Shown piece after piece: positions 41,201-51,200 of a stretch of 64,000 bases of DNA; the first letter of the stretch is position 1, and every line of letters starts with the position of its first letter. The notes beneath the pieces are model-generated. The model searched no databases, was not told the DNA's origin, and saw only the letters and a program-made list of their open reading frames with translations. The stretch is taken from contig NHBR02000083.1 in NCBI GenBank assembly GCA_002167435.2, positions 56,962 to 120,961 on the forward strand. The letters run 5' to 3'. Position numbers and translations under genes: made by a program. Source of the DNA: Allomuricauda sp. TMED12 (GTDB lineage: Bacteria; Bacteroidota; Bacteroidia; Flavobacteriales; Flavobacteriaceae).

Positions 41201-43507
41201 ATGGACAAAGAAACGAGACGGAACGTTTCCCTGACCGGGGACATCAAATTTACAGGGCTTAAACTTAAGGAACCCATGCAGACCTCAGCAGGTCTTTTAG
41301 GGGTAAAAGAAGCATTACGGCATAGTTTTAAGGAAATGGGGGTAGTGCGTTCCATGCACACCCTGTCGCAAATGAACCAAGAGGATGGCTTTCGCTGCCC
41401 TAGTTGTGCCTGGCCCGTTCCCGAACATCCATCAAAAATTGCAGAATACTGTGAGAATGGAGCAAAAGCATTGGCAGATGAAGCAACCAGAAAACATATC
41501 GGCGCGGATTTTTTTGCTAAACATTCCGTAGAAGAACTTTCTCAATTAAGCGATTATGAACTCAATAAATTAGGAAGAGTCATAGAGCCGATGCTTCTCA
41601 AACCAAATAGCATACACTACGAGCCCATTACGTGGCAAGATGCTTTTGAATTAATATCGGAGGAATTACATCGTTTGGACAATCCGAATGAGGCAATATT
41701 TTATACCTCGGGCAGATCGAGCAACGAGGCTGCCTATCTCTACGGAATGTTTGCCCGTGCTTTTGGCACCAACAATATGCCCGATTGTTCCAATATGTGC
41801 CATGAATCATCAGGTGTGGCACTTTCCGAAACTTTGGGAATAGGAAAAGGGTCAGTGAAACTTGATGATTTGTATGGGGCGGAAGTTATTTTGGTTGTAG
41901 GACAAAACCCAGGCACCAATCACCCGAGAATGTTATCGGCATTGGAAAAATGTAAACAAAATGGCGGTAAAATCATCAGTATAAATCCCCTTGCCGAGAC
42001 GGGAATGGTCAACTTTAAAAATCCCCAAAGCGTTTCGGACATGTTGGGGAATGGACAGGCCATGGCCGATGTTCATCTGCCTGTGAAAATCAATGAGGAT
42101 GTAGCCTTGGCCAAACTGATCTTGAAAAAATTAGTGGCACTGGATGCCAAAAACTCCAATGTGCTCGACCATGAGTTCATTGTGGAATACGTGGACGGTT
42201 ATGATGATTTGTTGAAGGATTTGGAGCGCTACGATACGGAAAGCCTTCAAAAAAGATGTGGGGTGTACATGCGAAAAATTGATCAGGTTGTACAGTTGTT
42301 GTCCGAAAATTCAAAAATCGTGATTTGCTGGGCCATGGGCATTACCCAACATAAAAATGCGGTGGACTGTATTAAGGAATACGTGAATATTTTATTGCTG
42401 AAGGGAGCCGTTGGAAAACCGTTTGCAGGGACTTGTCCCGTGCGGGGCCACAGCAATGTGCAGGGAGATCGCTCGGTGGGCATCATGCATTATGTGAACA
42501 AAACCTTGAATGAAAATATACAGAAGCATCTCAATTTTGACCCACCTACGGAAAAAGGATACGATACGGTGGAGGCCATCAAAGCCATGCATGAAGGAAA
42601 GGCCAAGGTTTTTGTTTGTTTAGGCGGTAATTTTTTGATGGCCGCTTCGGACACCCAATACACAGCTGAAGCCATTCAAAATTGTGATTTAACGGTTCAA
42701 ATAAGTACCAAACTGAACCGAAGTCATTTAGTGACAGGCAAAACTGCGTTGTTATTGCCAACCTTTGGTCGTTCCGAAAAAGATGAGAAGAACGGGGAAC
42801 TCCAATTTTTGACCATGGAGAGTAGTACGGGGAAAGTGCGGCAGAGCAAAGGATTATTGAAACCCGCTTCTGAACAAATAAAAAGCGAGCCTGAAATTAT
42901 TTCACTATTGGCCCACACTTATTTTAGGGGCAACCATTCCATGAATTGGTATGAGTTGGGACAGGATTACAACCTTATCCGAAAACTGATTGATAAGACC
43001 GTGAAAGGTTTTGAAAATACGAGTGAACAGTCCAAAGGATTTGGCTATTACTTGCCGAACAATGTCCGTGAACGGGATTTTAGAAAACTACCCAATGGTA
43101 TGGCACAACTGTCCATTACTTCATTGCCTGATCATCAGTTAAAACCTGATGAATTGTTGTTGATGACCATTCGCTCCCATGATCAATTCAATACTACCAT
43201 TTATGGATTGAACGACCGTTACCGTGGCATCCACAACGAACGCCGAGTCGTTTTTATGAATGTAGAGGACATAACTGAAAAAGGTTTAACCAAATTAGAT
43301 GTTGTCAATCTCCACAGTAATTATGATGGGATTCAGCGAACCGCGGAAAAATTTCTAGTAATACCTTACGAAATACCAAAGGGAAATATGGCCGCTTATT
43401 TTCCAGAGACCAATTTATTGGTTCCCTACAATCATTTTGCGGACAAGAGTCAGACGCCCATCAGTAAATCAATCAAAGTAACCGTTGAGAGGATTACCCT
43501 TAACTGA
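41201..43507 (+). CDS. FdhF/YdeP family molybdopterin oxidoreductase
   Basis: 768 residues. The molybdopterin fold is seen in YTSGRSSNEAAYLYG, DCSNMCHESSG, VVGQNPGTNHPRML, CWAMGITQHKNA and GTCPVRGHSNVQG; the C-terminal domain includes NTTIYGLNDRYRG. The N-terminus carries CPSC but not the four-Cys iron-sulfur motif of true formate dehydrogenases. The YdeP subgroup is linked in E. coli to acid resistance; its reaction is not settled. Cytoplasmic (no Tat signal). Preceded by the DUF7009-like gene and abutting the convergent acyl-CoA dehydrogenase gene. Confidence 0.9.
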   Translation: MDKETRRNVSLTGDIKFTGLKLKEPMQTSAGLLGVKEALRHSFKEMGVVRSMHTLSQMNQEDGFRCPSCAWPVPEHPSKIAEYCENGAKALADEATRKHIGADFFAKHSVEELSQLSDYELNKLGRVIEPMLLKPNSIHYEPITWQDAFELISEELHRLDNPNEAIFYTSGRSSNEAAYLYGMFARAFGTNNMPDCSNMCHESSGVALSETLGIGKGSVKLDDLYGAEVILVVGQNPGTNHPRMLSALEKCKQNGGKIISINPLAETGMVNFKNPQSVSDMLGNGQAMADVHLPVKINEDVALAKLILKKLVALDAKNSNVLDHEFIVEYVDGYDDLLKDLERYDTESLQKRCGVYMRKIDQVVQLLSENSKIVICWAMGITQHKNAVDCIKEYVNILLLKGAVGKPFAGTCPVRGHSNVQGDRSVGIMHYVNKTLNENIQKHLNFDPPTEKGYDTVEAIKAMHEGKAKVFVCLGGNFLMAASDTQYTAEAIQNCDLTVQISTKLNRSHLVTGKTALLLPTFGRSEKDEKNGELQFLTMESSTGKVRQSKGLLKPASEQIKSEPEIISLLAHTYFRGNHSMNWYELGQDYNLIRKLIDKTVKGFENTSEQSKGFGYYLPNNVRERDFRKLPNGMAQLSITSLPDHQLKPDELLLMTIRSHDQFNTTIYGLNDRYRGIHNERRVVFMNVEDITEKGLTKLDVVNLHSNYDGIQRTAEKFLVIPYEIPKGNMAAYFPETNLLVPYNHFADKSQTPISKSIKVTVERITLN

Positions 43508-44686
43508 TTATTTGAATGCTTGAATACCCGTAATATCGGCACCTGTAATCAACAAATGAATATCATGGGTGCCTTCGTAAGTAATTACACTTTCGAGGTT
43601 CATCATGTGGCGCATAATACTGTACTCGCCGGTGATTCCCATTCCGCCTAACATTTGTCGAGCTTCACGAGCAATTTTGATGGCCATTTCCACATTATTG
43701 CGTTTGGCCATGGAAATTTGTGCCGTAGTCGCCTTTCCTTCATTCTTTAATTGTCCCAAACGAAAAGCCAATAACTGGGCCTTGGTAATTTCGGTAATCA
43801 TTTCGGCCAATTTTTTTTGCTGTAGTTGGAATGCGGCAATGGGTTTCCCAAATTGGATGCGCTCTTTGGCATAACGGAGTGCAGTATCGTAACAATCCAT
43901 GGCAGCTCCAATAGCTCCCCATGCAATTCCATAACGAGCGGAATCCAAACAACCAAGCGGTGCTCCCAATCCATTTTTACCAGGTAATAGGTTTTCCTTG
44001 GGTACTTTTACATTATCAAAAATAAGCTCTCCTGTGGCAGATGCCCTCAACGACCATTTGTTGTGGGTCTCGGGTCTGGAAAAACCTTCCATTCCGCGTT
44101 CCACAATCAATCCATGTATCCTGCCTTCTTCATTTTTGGCCCAAACAACGGCTACATCAGCAAATGGTGAGTTGGATATCCATAATTTGGCCCCGTTCAA
44201 TACATAATGGTCACCAGCATCTTTAAACTTAGTCTCCATTCCACCCGGGTTGGATCCATGGTTGGGTTCGGTGAGCCCAAAACAGCCCATCCACTCCCCT
44301 GTTGCCAGTTTGGGTAGATATTTTTTACGTTGTTCCTCTGATCCATAGGCAAAAATGGGATACATCACCAACGAAGACTGTACCGAAGCGGTAGAGCGAA
44401 CCCCACTATCACCACGCTCAATCTCTTGCATGATCAAGCCATAGCTGATTTGGTCCAGCCCAGCACCACCGTATTCTTCGGGAATGTAGGGACCAAAAGC
44501 ACCGATTTCAGCCAATCCCCCAATAATCTGTTCCGGGAATTCTGCTTTTTGGGCATATTCCTCAATAATTGGGGATATATCGCGCTTCACCCACTGGCGG
44601 GCGGCATCGCGAACTAGTTTATGTTCTTCGGAAAGTAAATCGTCCAAATTGTAATAATCTGGGGCTTCAAATAAATCAGGCTTCAT
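43508..44686 (-). CDS. acyl-CoA dehydrogenase, glutaryl-CoA dehydrogenase-like
   Basis: 392 residues. Features of the glutaryl-CoA group: GVRSTASVQSSLVMYPIF, GCFGLTEPNHGSNP, WISNSPFADV, RYGIAWGA and the catalytic Glu in YEGTHDIHLLITG. The expected reaction is oxidative decarboxylation of glutaryl-CoA to crotonyl-CoA in lysine and tryptophan breakdown, with FAD bound. The EEIERG-type substrate loop (MQEIERGDSG) is present. No pathway neighbour lies next to it; it stands alone, convergent with the oxidoreductase gene. Confidence 0.9.
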   Translation of the reverse strand: MKPDLFEAPDYYNLDDLLSEEHKLVRDAARQWVKRDISPIIEEYAQKAEFPEQIIGGLAEIGAFGPYIPEEYGGAGLDQISYGLIMQEIERGDSGVRSTASVQSSLVMYPIFAYGSEEQRKKYLPKLATGEWMGCFGLTEPNHGSNPGGMETKFKDAGDHYVLNGAKLWISNSPFADVAVVWAKNEEGRIHGLIVERGMEGFSRPETHNKWSLRASATGELIFDNVKVPKENLLPGKNGLGAPLGCLDSARYGIAWGAIGAAMDCYDTALRYAKERIQFGKPIAAFQLQQKKLAEMITEITKAQLLAFRLGQLKNEGKATTAQISMAKRNNVEMAIKIAREARQMLGGMGITGEYSIMRHMMNLESVITYEGTHDIHLLITGADITGIQAFK

Positions 44687-44730
44687 TCAGAATAAATTTT
44701 AAGTAAATATAACATTTCATTCACGTATTG

Positions 44731-45441
44731 TTACATTTTCAAATAAAATGCTTGAGTCAATTTAATGTATTTTTCAGTGTATTGGTGCCGACCTTCTTCA
44801 ATTACCAACGAATCCACAAGAGTTTTGTTCTCATGAAAGCTGAATTCCATCAAACTTCTTTTAAAATTGGCATCTGGATTTCCCTTCACCCTTGTGATAC
44901 GATTTGGATATAATCGAGCTTTCTGGGCCAATTCAATAAAAGTTGCCTCTTCTTTAAAAGGAATGATTACAGCAAAAATCCCATTTTTGGTCAGAAACTT
45001 GGCTGCACCACTAACCAATTCATCAAATGGCAGCGAACTGCTTTGTCTTGCTTTATCACGAGCCTCATCTCCACTTAGAACATCTTCTGAATAAAATGGA
45101 GGATTGGAAACTATCAGATCATACGAATCATCCATTTCGTCCACAAACTCATCAAACCCTGCATGGTAGCAGAACAATCTATCTCCCCAAGGTGAAGCTT
45201 CAAAATTGGCAACACACTGTTCGTAAGCATCGTTATCCAGCTCAATGGCATCTATGGTCTCTGCTGATGAACGTTGAGCAAGTTGCAATGCGATTAGTCC
45301 CGTTCCCGCGCCAATATCCAAAATAGATTCTGGTTGTTTGTCCAATGATGCCCAAGCACCTAATAATACACCATCAGTACCAACCTTCATGGCACATTGA
45401 TCTTGGTGAATGGAAAATTCTTTGAATTTGAACGGTTTCAT
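44731..45441 (-). CDS. tRNA1(Val) (adenine-N6)-methyltransferase TrmN6-like
   Basis: 236 residues with the SAM-binding loop ILDIGAGTGLIALQLAQ and the adenine N6-methyltransferase motif SNPPFYSE, opening with FKFKEFSIHQDQCAMKVGTDGVLLGAW, the standard start of the TrmN6/YfiC group. It methylates A37 of tRNA1(Val) in the known relatives. It lies 44 bp upstream of the acyl-CoA dehydrogenase on the same strand, but no functional link is evident. Confidence 0.9.
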   Translation of the reverse strand: MKPFKFKEFSIHQDQCAMKVGTDGVLLGAWASLDKQPESILDIGAGTGLIALQLAQRSSAETIDAIELDNDAYEQCVANFEASPWGDRLFCYHAGFDEFVDEMDDSYDLIVSNPPFYSEDVLSGDEARDKARQSSSLPFDELVSGAAKFLTKNGIFAVIIPFKEEATFIELAQKARLYPNRITRVKGNPDANFKRSLMEFSFHENKTLVDSLVIEEGRHQYTEKYIKLTQAFYLKM

Positions 45442-45626
45442 TGCATCAAAGATAAGTCAAAGGTGTGTACATAATTTACAGCCATCAATTCAAACACTTC
45501 ATTGGTTAGTTGATATAAGCCATTCATTAATTCTTAGGTTAACTTTTCACTTGTAAATGGTTATTTCGCCATCAATTTTGGGGAAAAACCCCAGTTTAAA
45601 TCATTACCAATTATAAACTTTAAATT

Positions 45627-46196
45627 ATGAAGAAATTATTTTTTGCATTGATATTGATGCTAGCTGTAGTTCAGGTATCCCAAGCGCAAGAAGAAGGTAA
45701 ATTCCGTGTTGGACTTGAAGCAGGTTATACTATGCCCGATGGTGGTGGTGGTGTTTTACTTGCTATCGAACCTAAGTACAATATAGCTGACAACATGAAT
45801 ATTGGAATACGCTTTGAGTCTGCCGCTATGGCAAAAAACGTGACCGACGATGGAGTTTCCATAGAAGCAGATTTAGCTGCAAGTGCGTCCTATTTAGGTA
45901 CTTTTGATTACTATTTCCATAACGGAAGTTCCTCCTTCGCTCCATTTATGGGCGCTGGTGTAGGGTATAGTACTCTAGCCAATATAGCTTTTGATGAATT
46001 CGGTCCTGATTCCGAAGCCGAAGTAGATGGAAAATTTGGTGGACTTATTCGTGCTGGTTTCGAATGGGGAAAATTTCGCCTAGCTGCGAATTATAATCTT
46101 ATTGGGAAAACTGAAATTGAAGGTACAGAAATCAAAAACTCATACTTGGGCATATCACTAGGGTTCTACCTAGGTGGTGGTAAGTGGAAAAAATAA
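45627..46196 (+). CDS. small outer-membrane beta-barrel protein
   Basis: 189 residues with a signal peptide (MKKLFFALILMLAVVQVSQA) and strands of alternating hydrophobic residues ending YLGISLGFYLGGGKWKK. The middle holds GAGVGYSTLANI and IRAGFEWGKFRLAANYNLIG, the pattern of OmpW/porin-like eight-stranded barrels. No ligand is suggested. It has its own terminator right after, so it is a single-gene unit. Confidence 0.75.
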   Translation: MKKLFFALILMLAVVQVSQAQEEGKFRVGLEAGYTMPDGGGGVLLAIEPKYNIADNMNIGIRFESAAMAKNVTDDGVSIEADLAASASYLGTFDYYFHNGSSSFAPFMGAGVGYSTLANIAFDEFGPDSEAEVDGKFGGLIRAGFEWGKFRLAANYNLIGKTEIEGTEIKNSYLGISLGFYLGGGKWKK

Positions 46197-46223
46197 AATT
46201 TCGTCTAGTTTTGTTAAGTGAAG

Positions 46224-46248
46224 AGGAGGCAACTATGCCTCCTTTTTG
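46224..46248 (+). terminator. rho-independent terminator after the beta-barrel gene
   Basis: AGGAGGC (46224-46230) pairs with GCCTCCT (46237-46243) over a 6-nt loop, then five T. On the other strand it also faces the end of rimM and could serve both genes. Confidence 0.8.
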
Positions 46249-46253
46249 TTTTT

Positions 46254-46781
46254 TTAACTTAGATAAAGATCTACTAAACCTTCAGGTGCTTTTACATGGA
46301 TGGTTTTATTCTCCCGATCAACCTTTGTGATAATATCATCATTGATAGGAATAAACAATTCTTTATCTCCTTTTTTTACTTCAAAAAGATCTTGGGAGGC
46401 ATTATCGTTTATGGATTCCACAACACCAATATCACCGTGAACCTCATCCATTACGGTAAAACCAATTACTTCATGGTAATAAAACTTGTTGCCTGTAAGT
46501 GGCGGCAACATAGTGAGTGGCAAGTAAAGTTCTGCACCAATCAGTTTATCGGCCGTGGGTTCATCTTTTACCTCTTCAAAATCGATGCGTAGCAGGTTGG
46601 ATTTGTGCAATCGGCATCTATCAATAAAAAATGGAATCAGATTGTTTCCCAATGAAACAAGTACTGATTCCATATTTTCGTATATATCGGGCTCATCGGT
46701 GTCCAATTTAATCAACACCTCTCCCTTAAAACTATATTTTGAAACGACTTTGCCCAGATAGAAGCAATCTTCCTTGCGCAT
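46254..46781 (-). CDS. rimM: ribosome maturation factor RimM
   Basis: 175 residues, starting CFYLGKVVSKYSFKGEVLIKLDT and with the PRC-barrel part YHEVIGFTVMDEVHGDIGVV...FIPINDDIITKVD. RimM helps mature the head of the 30S subunit by binding ribosomal protein S19. It lies 12 bp after rpsP on the minus strand, the conserved rpsP-rimM arrangement; trmD does not follow. Confidence 0.95.
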   Translation of the reverse strand: MRKEDCFYLGKVVSKYSFKGEVLIKLDTDEPDIYENMESVLVSLGNNLIPFFIDRCRLHKSNLLRIDFEEVKDEPTADKLIGAELYLPLTMLPPLTGNKFYYHEVIGFTVMDEVHGDIGVVESINDNASQDLFEVKKGDKELFIPINDDIITKVDRENKTIHVKAPEGLVDLYLS

Positions 46782-46793
46782 CGTCCTAACTTT

Positions 46794-47372
46794 CTATTCT
46801 TCTTCTTTGGCAGCTTCTTCAGCAGCAGGAGCCTCTTCGGCCGGTGCTTCAGCTTCAGCGGTAGTTTCCTCAGTTGCAGCTTCAGTAGTTTCCTCTGCGG
46901 CCTCTTCTTCAGCAACTTCTTCTTCTGGCAATGCAGCGGCAGCTCTCTTCGCGCTCACCTCTTTCTCCGCTTCCAATGCTTTGGCTCTTGCTTCAGATTC
47001 AGCTTTGCTCAAACCATCTTTCTTGTCCTGGATTTTTTGTTCTTTCTCTTCCAACCAAGCTTTGAATTTTTCCTCAGCTTGCTCCTCGGTCATTGCTCCT
47101 TTACGAACACCTACTGCTAAGTGGTGCTTCATCATTACTCCTGAATAAGAAAGAATAGCTCTAGCCGTATCCGTAGGCTGTGCACCGTTTTGCAACCATT
47201 TTACGGATCCGTCTATGTCAAGATTGATTGTAGCTGGATTGGTGTTTGGGTTATAAGTCCCCAATTTCTCCAAATATTTACCGTCTCTTTTCGCTCTTAC
47301 ATCTGCAGCGACTACCCAATAGAATGGTTTACCTTTTTTACCGTGTCTTTGAAGTCTAATTTTAACTGGCAT
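46794..47372 (-). CDS. rpsP: 30S ribosomal protein S16 with a long acidic tail
   Basis: 192 residues. The S16 domain is the first 80 or so: MPVKIRLQRHGKKGKPFYWV, GTYNPNT and NGAQPTDTARAIL. The remainder is charged and helical, then an Ala/Glu/Thr-rich tail with no ordered domain, as in many Bacteroidota S16 proteins; E. coli S16 is only 82 residues. Member of the 30S subunit. The rpsP-rimM operon is preceded by a -7 box. Confidence 0.95.
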   Translation of the reverse strand: MPVKIRLQRHGKKGKPFYWVVAADVRAKRDGKYLEKLGTYNPNTNPATINLDIDGSVKWLQNGAQPTDTARAILSYSGVMMKHHLAVGVRKGAMTEEQAEEKFKAWLEEKEQKIQDKKDGLSKAESEARAKALEAEKEVSAKRAAAALPEEEVAEEEAAEETTEAATEETTAEAEAPAEEAPAAEEAAKEEE

Positions 47373-47443
47373 ATCACATTAATTTGTAGGGTGCCCGACC
47401 CTGATTATTAATTCTTTTTAATCGCTTATCCGTTAAGCGGGTG

Positions 47444-47451
47444 CAAATATA
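47444..47451 (-). promoter_or_regulatory. -7 promoter box of rpsP-rimM
   Basis: The minus strand reads TATATTTG, matching the Bacteroidota -7 element, 72 bp before the rpsP ATG. No good -33 box at the right spacing was seen. Confidence 0.5.
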
Positions 47452-47634
47452 CATTTATTTGTTTATAGCACAGCGTTTCAAGCAAAAAAAGTTAAATGCC
47501 TTTAACAACGAACACTCATCACGTTAAACCTTTTATAAACCATCTTAACTATTTGGTAATCTGTGAATTATCTGTATCTTTTATGTAGATGTCGTCGAGA
47601 GCCGACGGCTACTAACCTAAAATGAAGAGAGATT

Positions 47635-48090
47635 ATGAAGTACACCGTAGAAATTTCCAACAAATTGAACGAACTTTTACAAAGAACCTATGATGCTGAA
47701 AAAGGCTTTAAACAAGCAGCAGAAAAGGTTGACAATAAAACCATAAAAGATTTTTTCGAGAACAGCGCAAAACAACGATACACTTTTGGACAGGAATTGA
47801 AAACTGAAATAAAAGCTTTTGGTCAAGCACCCGATAAAGGCGGAAGCACCAAAGGAACACTGCACAGGTCTTGGATAAATTTTAAATCGTTGTTTACATC
47901 GAATAACGAAGAAGCGATGCTCGAAGAAGTACACCGCGGAGAGAAGGAAGCCATTGAAACTTATAATGACATCCTCCACGATAAAGATTTTGTTTTGCCA
48001 CCATCCACGGAAAGTCTTTTGATGAGACATAGAAATGCTATCAGGGAAACCTTGGAAACTGCAAACATATTCGAAACCGCAGTATCGTAA
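47635..48090 (+). CDS. PA2169-type DUF2383 four-helix bundle protein
   Basis: 151 residues in a ferritin-like helical bundle: LNELLQRTYDAEKGFKQAAE, then LHRSWINFKSLFTSNNEEAMLEEVHRGEKEA and LMRHRNAIRETL. The Glu/His residues of the DUF2383 (PA2169) family are in place (EEVHRGE). Cytoplasmic; function unknown, often stress-induced. It stands alone between the rpsP promoter region and dnaE and is followed by a terminator. Confidence 0.85.
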   Translation: MKYTVEISNKLNELLQRTYDAEKGFKQAAEKVDNKTIKDFFENSAKQRYTFGQELKTEIKAFGQAPDKGGSTKGTLHRSWINFKSLFTSNNEEAMLEEVHRGEKEAIETYNDILHDKDFVLPPSTESLLMRHRNAIRETLETANIFETAVS

Positions 48091-48120
48091 TTCCAAAAAT
48101 CACTAGATACAGGCAGAAGA

Positions 48121-48150
48121 AAAAGCCGGGATTTATTCCTGGTTTTTTTT
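48121..48150 (+). terminator. terminator after the DUF2383 gene
   Basis: AA-CCGGGA and TCCTGG-TT arms with one bulged G and a short loop, followed by eight T. It lies 30 bp after the stop. Confidence 0.65.
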
Positions 48151-48238
48151 AGTTAATAACTCATCACAACTCTTTTTTATCAAATCTATCTTCTTCCGTA
48201 CTTTTATTCATTCCTTTTTTGACCGATACAGATAGCCT

Positions 48239-51200
48239 ATGTATTTGATTTTTGATACGGAAACCACTGGTTTGCCCAAACGTTGGGATGCCCCAATTAC
48301 CGACACCGACAACTGGCCCAGATGCGTTCAGATAGCGTGGCAGTTGCACGATGACCTTGGAAACTTGATAGAGCATCAAGATTTTTTGGTAAAACCGGAA
48401 GGATTTAATATCCCTTACGAAGCGGAACAGATACACGGCATATCCACTGCATTGGCCGAGGAAAAAGGCGTACCGTTGAATGAAGTTTTGGAAACCTTCA
48501 ATCAAGCATTACAGCAAACCAAATTTGTAGTGGGTCAGAATGTGGGCTTCGACATCAACATTATGGGGTGTGAGTTCCATCGTGAAGGCGTAGAAAGTCC
48601 AATGACCGAACTCCCCGTTCTCGATACCTGTACCGAACACACCGCGGAACTTTGTAAAATACCCGGAGGTCGAGGTGGTAAATTCAAATTGCCCACCCTT
48701 ACCGAATTGCATGAATTTTTGTTCGGGGAACCCTTTTCCGAGGCGCATAATGCAACGGCGGATGTTGAGGCAACCACGCGTTGTTTTTTGGAATTGATTC
48801 GTAAAAAACAGTATTCCTACCAAGAACTCGATGTTCAACCCGATTATTTTGAACGTTTTTCCGAAGCCAATCCAAAGGAGATAGAGCTCATTGGGTTAAA
48901 GCACATCAACCTAAAGGCCGCATCCAAAGAAATTGCCGATGCACTTTGGGCAGAAGATACAGGTGGTGTCTCGGATGAAGAAATCCAAGAAAATGTGGAG
49001 ACGCTGGAGGAGGAACCTTTTGTCCACTTGCACAACCACTCACAGTTTTCGGTGCTTCAGTCCACCATCAACATTAAAGATTTGGTAAAGGCCACGGCCA
49101 ACCATGGCATGCCCGCCGTTGCGTTGACCGACCACGCCAATATGATGGGTGCCTTTCACTTTGTGAAAGAAGTGATGGGGCACAATAAAGCCGTAAAGGC
49201 CAAAAACGAGGAGCTTATAGCCAATGGCGAGCAACCTACTGAAAAAGAAATCACACCCATTGTTGGTTGTGAATTTTTTGTCTGTGAGGACCACACCAAT
49301 AAAAATGTAAAGGACTACGGGCATCAAATTGTGCTCTTGGCCAAAAACAAAAAAGGGTATCACAATCTGGCCAAAATGTCTTCTATTGCTTATACCGATG
49401 GATTCTACTACGTACCCAGAATCGATAAAAAAGTTGTTGAGCAATACAAAGAAGATGTAATCGCCCTTACTGGAAACCTCTACGGTGAAGTACCCAACAA
49501 AATCTTGAATGTTGGCGAAAAACAGGCCGAAGAAGCCCTTATTTGGTGGAAAGAGCAATTTGGTGATGATTTCTACATCGAAATCATGCGTCACGGTCAA
49601 GAAGATGAGGACCGAGTAAACCAGGTTTTGGTAAGAATGGCCAAGGACCACAATGTAAAACTGGTTGCCACCAACAACACCTATTATTGCGATAAAAAAG
49701 ATGCCGACGCTCACGATATTTTGTTGTGCGTGAAAGATGGGGAAAAACAATCCACCCCCATCGGGCGAGGTAGAGGTTACCGTTACGGATTGCCCAACCA
49801 AGAGTATTACTTTAAGTCTTCGGACGAAATGAAGGAACTCTTCAAGGATTTGCCCCAGGCTATTTTGAACATCAAAGAGATAGTGGACAAAATTGAGCCC
49901 TACGATCTTGCCAGTGATATTTTGCTTCCAAAATTTGGCATCCCTGAAGAGTTTAAGGACCCAGAAGATGAAGTTGATGGGGGCAATCGAGGTGAGAACG
50001 CCTATCTGAGACACATTACCTACAAAGGGGCCGAAAAACGTTATGGTGAGCTTACTGATGAAATCAGGGAACGGATAGATTTCGAATTGGAGATTATCAA
50101 AAACTCAGGGTATCCAGGATACTTTTTGATCGTGGAGGACTTTATCCGCGAAGCAAGGAACATGGATGTGTCCGTAGGTCCGGGAAGGGGTTCTGCGGCA
50201 GGTTCGGTGGTAGCGTACTGTTTAACGATTACCAACATCGACCCTTTAAAGTACGATCTGCTTTTTGAGAGGTTTCTGAATCCGGATAGGGTATCGATGC
50301 CCGATATCGATATTGACTTTGATGACGAAGGCCGTAGTAGAGTGATGGACTACGTAATCAATAAATATGGTGCCAACCAAGTGGCGCAAATCATCACTTA
50401 CGGTACCATGGCGGCAAAATCATCCATTCGGGATACCGCCCGTGTGTTGGATTTACCTCTAGGTGATGCTGATCGAATCGCCAAGTTAATTCCCAATATG
50501 TCCAAACTCAACAAAATATTTGGGGTTGAGGAGGCGGATCTTAAGAAAAAGTTCCGTGCCGATGATTTGGAAAAAGTGCATGAACTGCTCAATATTTCAG
50601 AAACTGATGATTTAGAGGGGCAAACCGTAAATATGGCCCGTGTGCTTGAAGGCTCCTTGCGAAACACAGGAATCCATGCCTGCGGAGTAATTATTACTCC
50701 GGACGACATCACCAACTTCGTACCTGTTTCCGTTGCCAAGGATTCTGACTTATATGTTACCCAGTTCGATAACTCCGTAGTAGAAAGTGCCGGTCTACTA
50801 AAAATGGATTTCTTGGGATTGAAGACCTTGACCTTGATCAAGGACACGGTAAAAATCGTAAAGGCCAGAACGGGAATAGATTTGGTTCCAGATGATTTTC
50901 CCCTAGATGATGAAAAAACATACGAGCTTTTCCAAAGAGGAGACACAGTAGGGATATTCCAATATGAATCCCCAGGCATGCAAAAGCACATGAAAAACCT
51001 GAAACCAACGGTTTTTGATGACCTTATTGCAATGAACGCACTGTACCGTCCTGGTCCCATGGAATACATTCCAAGTTTTATTGCTCGAAAGCATGGTGAC
51101 GAAGAGATTACGTATGACCTCCCGGACATGGAGGAATATCTCCAAGAAACCTATGGAATTACGGTGTACCAAGAGCAAGTGATGTTGCTTTCCCAAAAAT

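Noticed and set aside
49040..50014. Long open frame (324 codons) antisense to dnaE
   Set aside because: It is the complement of strongly conserved dnaE codons and encodes no recognisable protein. The frames at 38666-39391 and 50398-51129 are the same kind of shadow.
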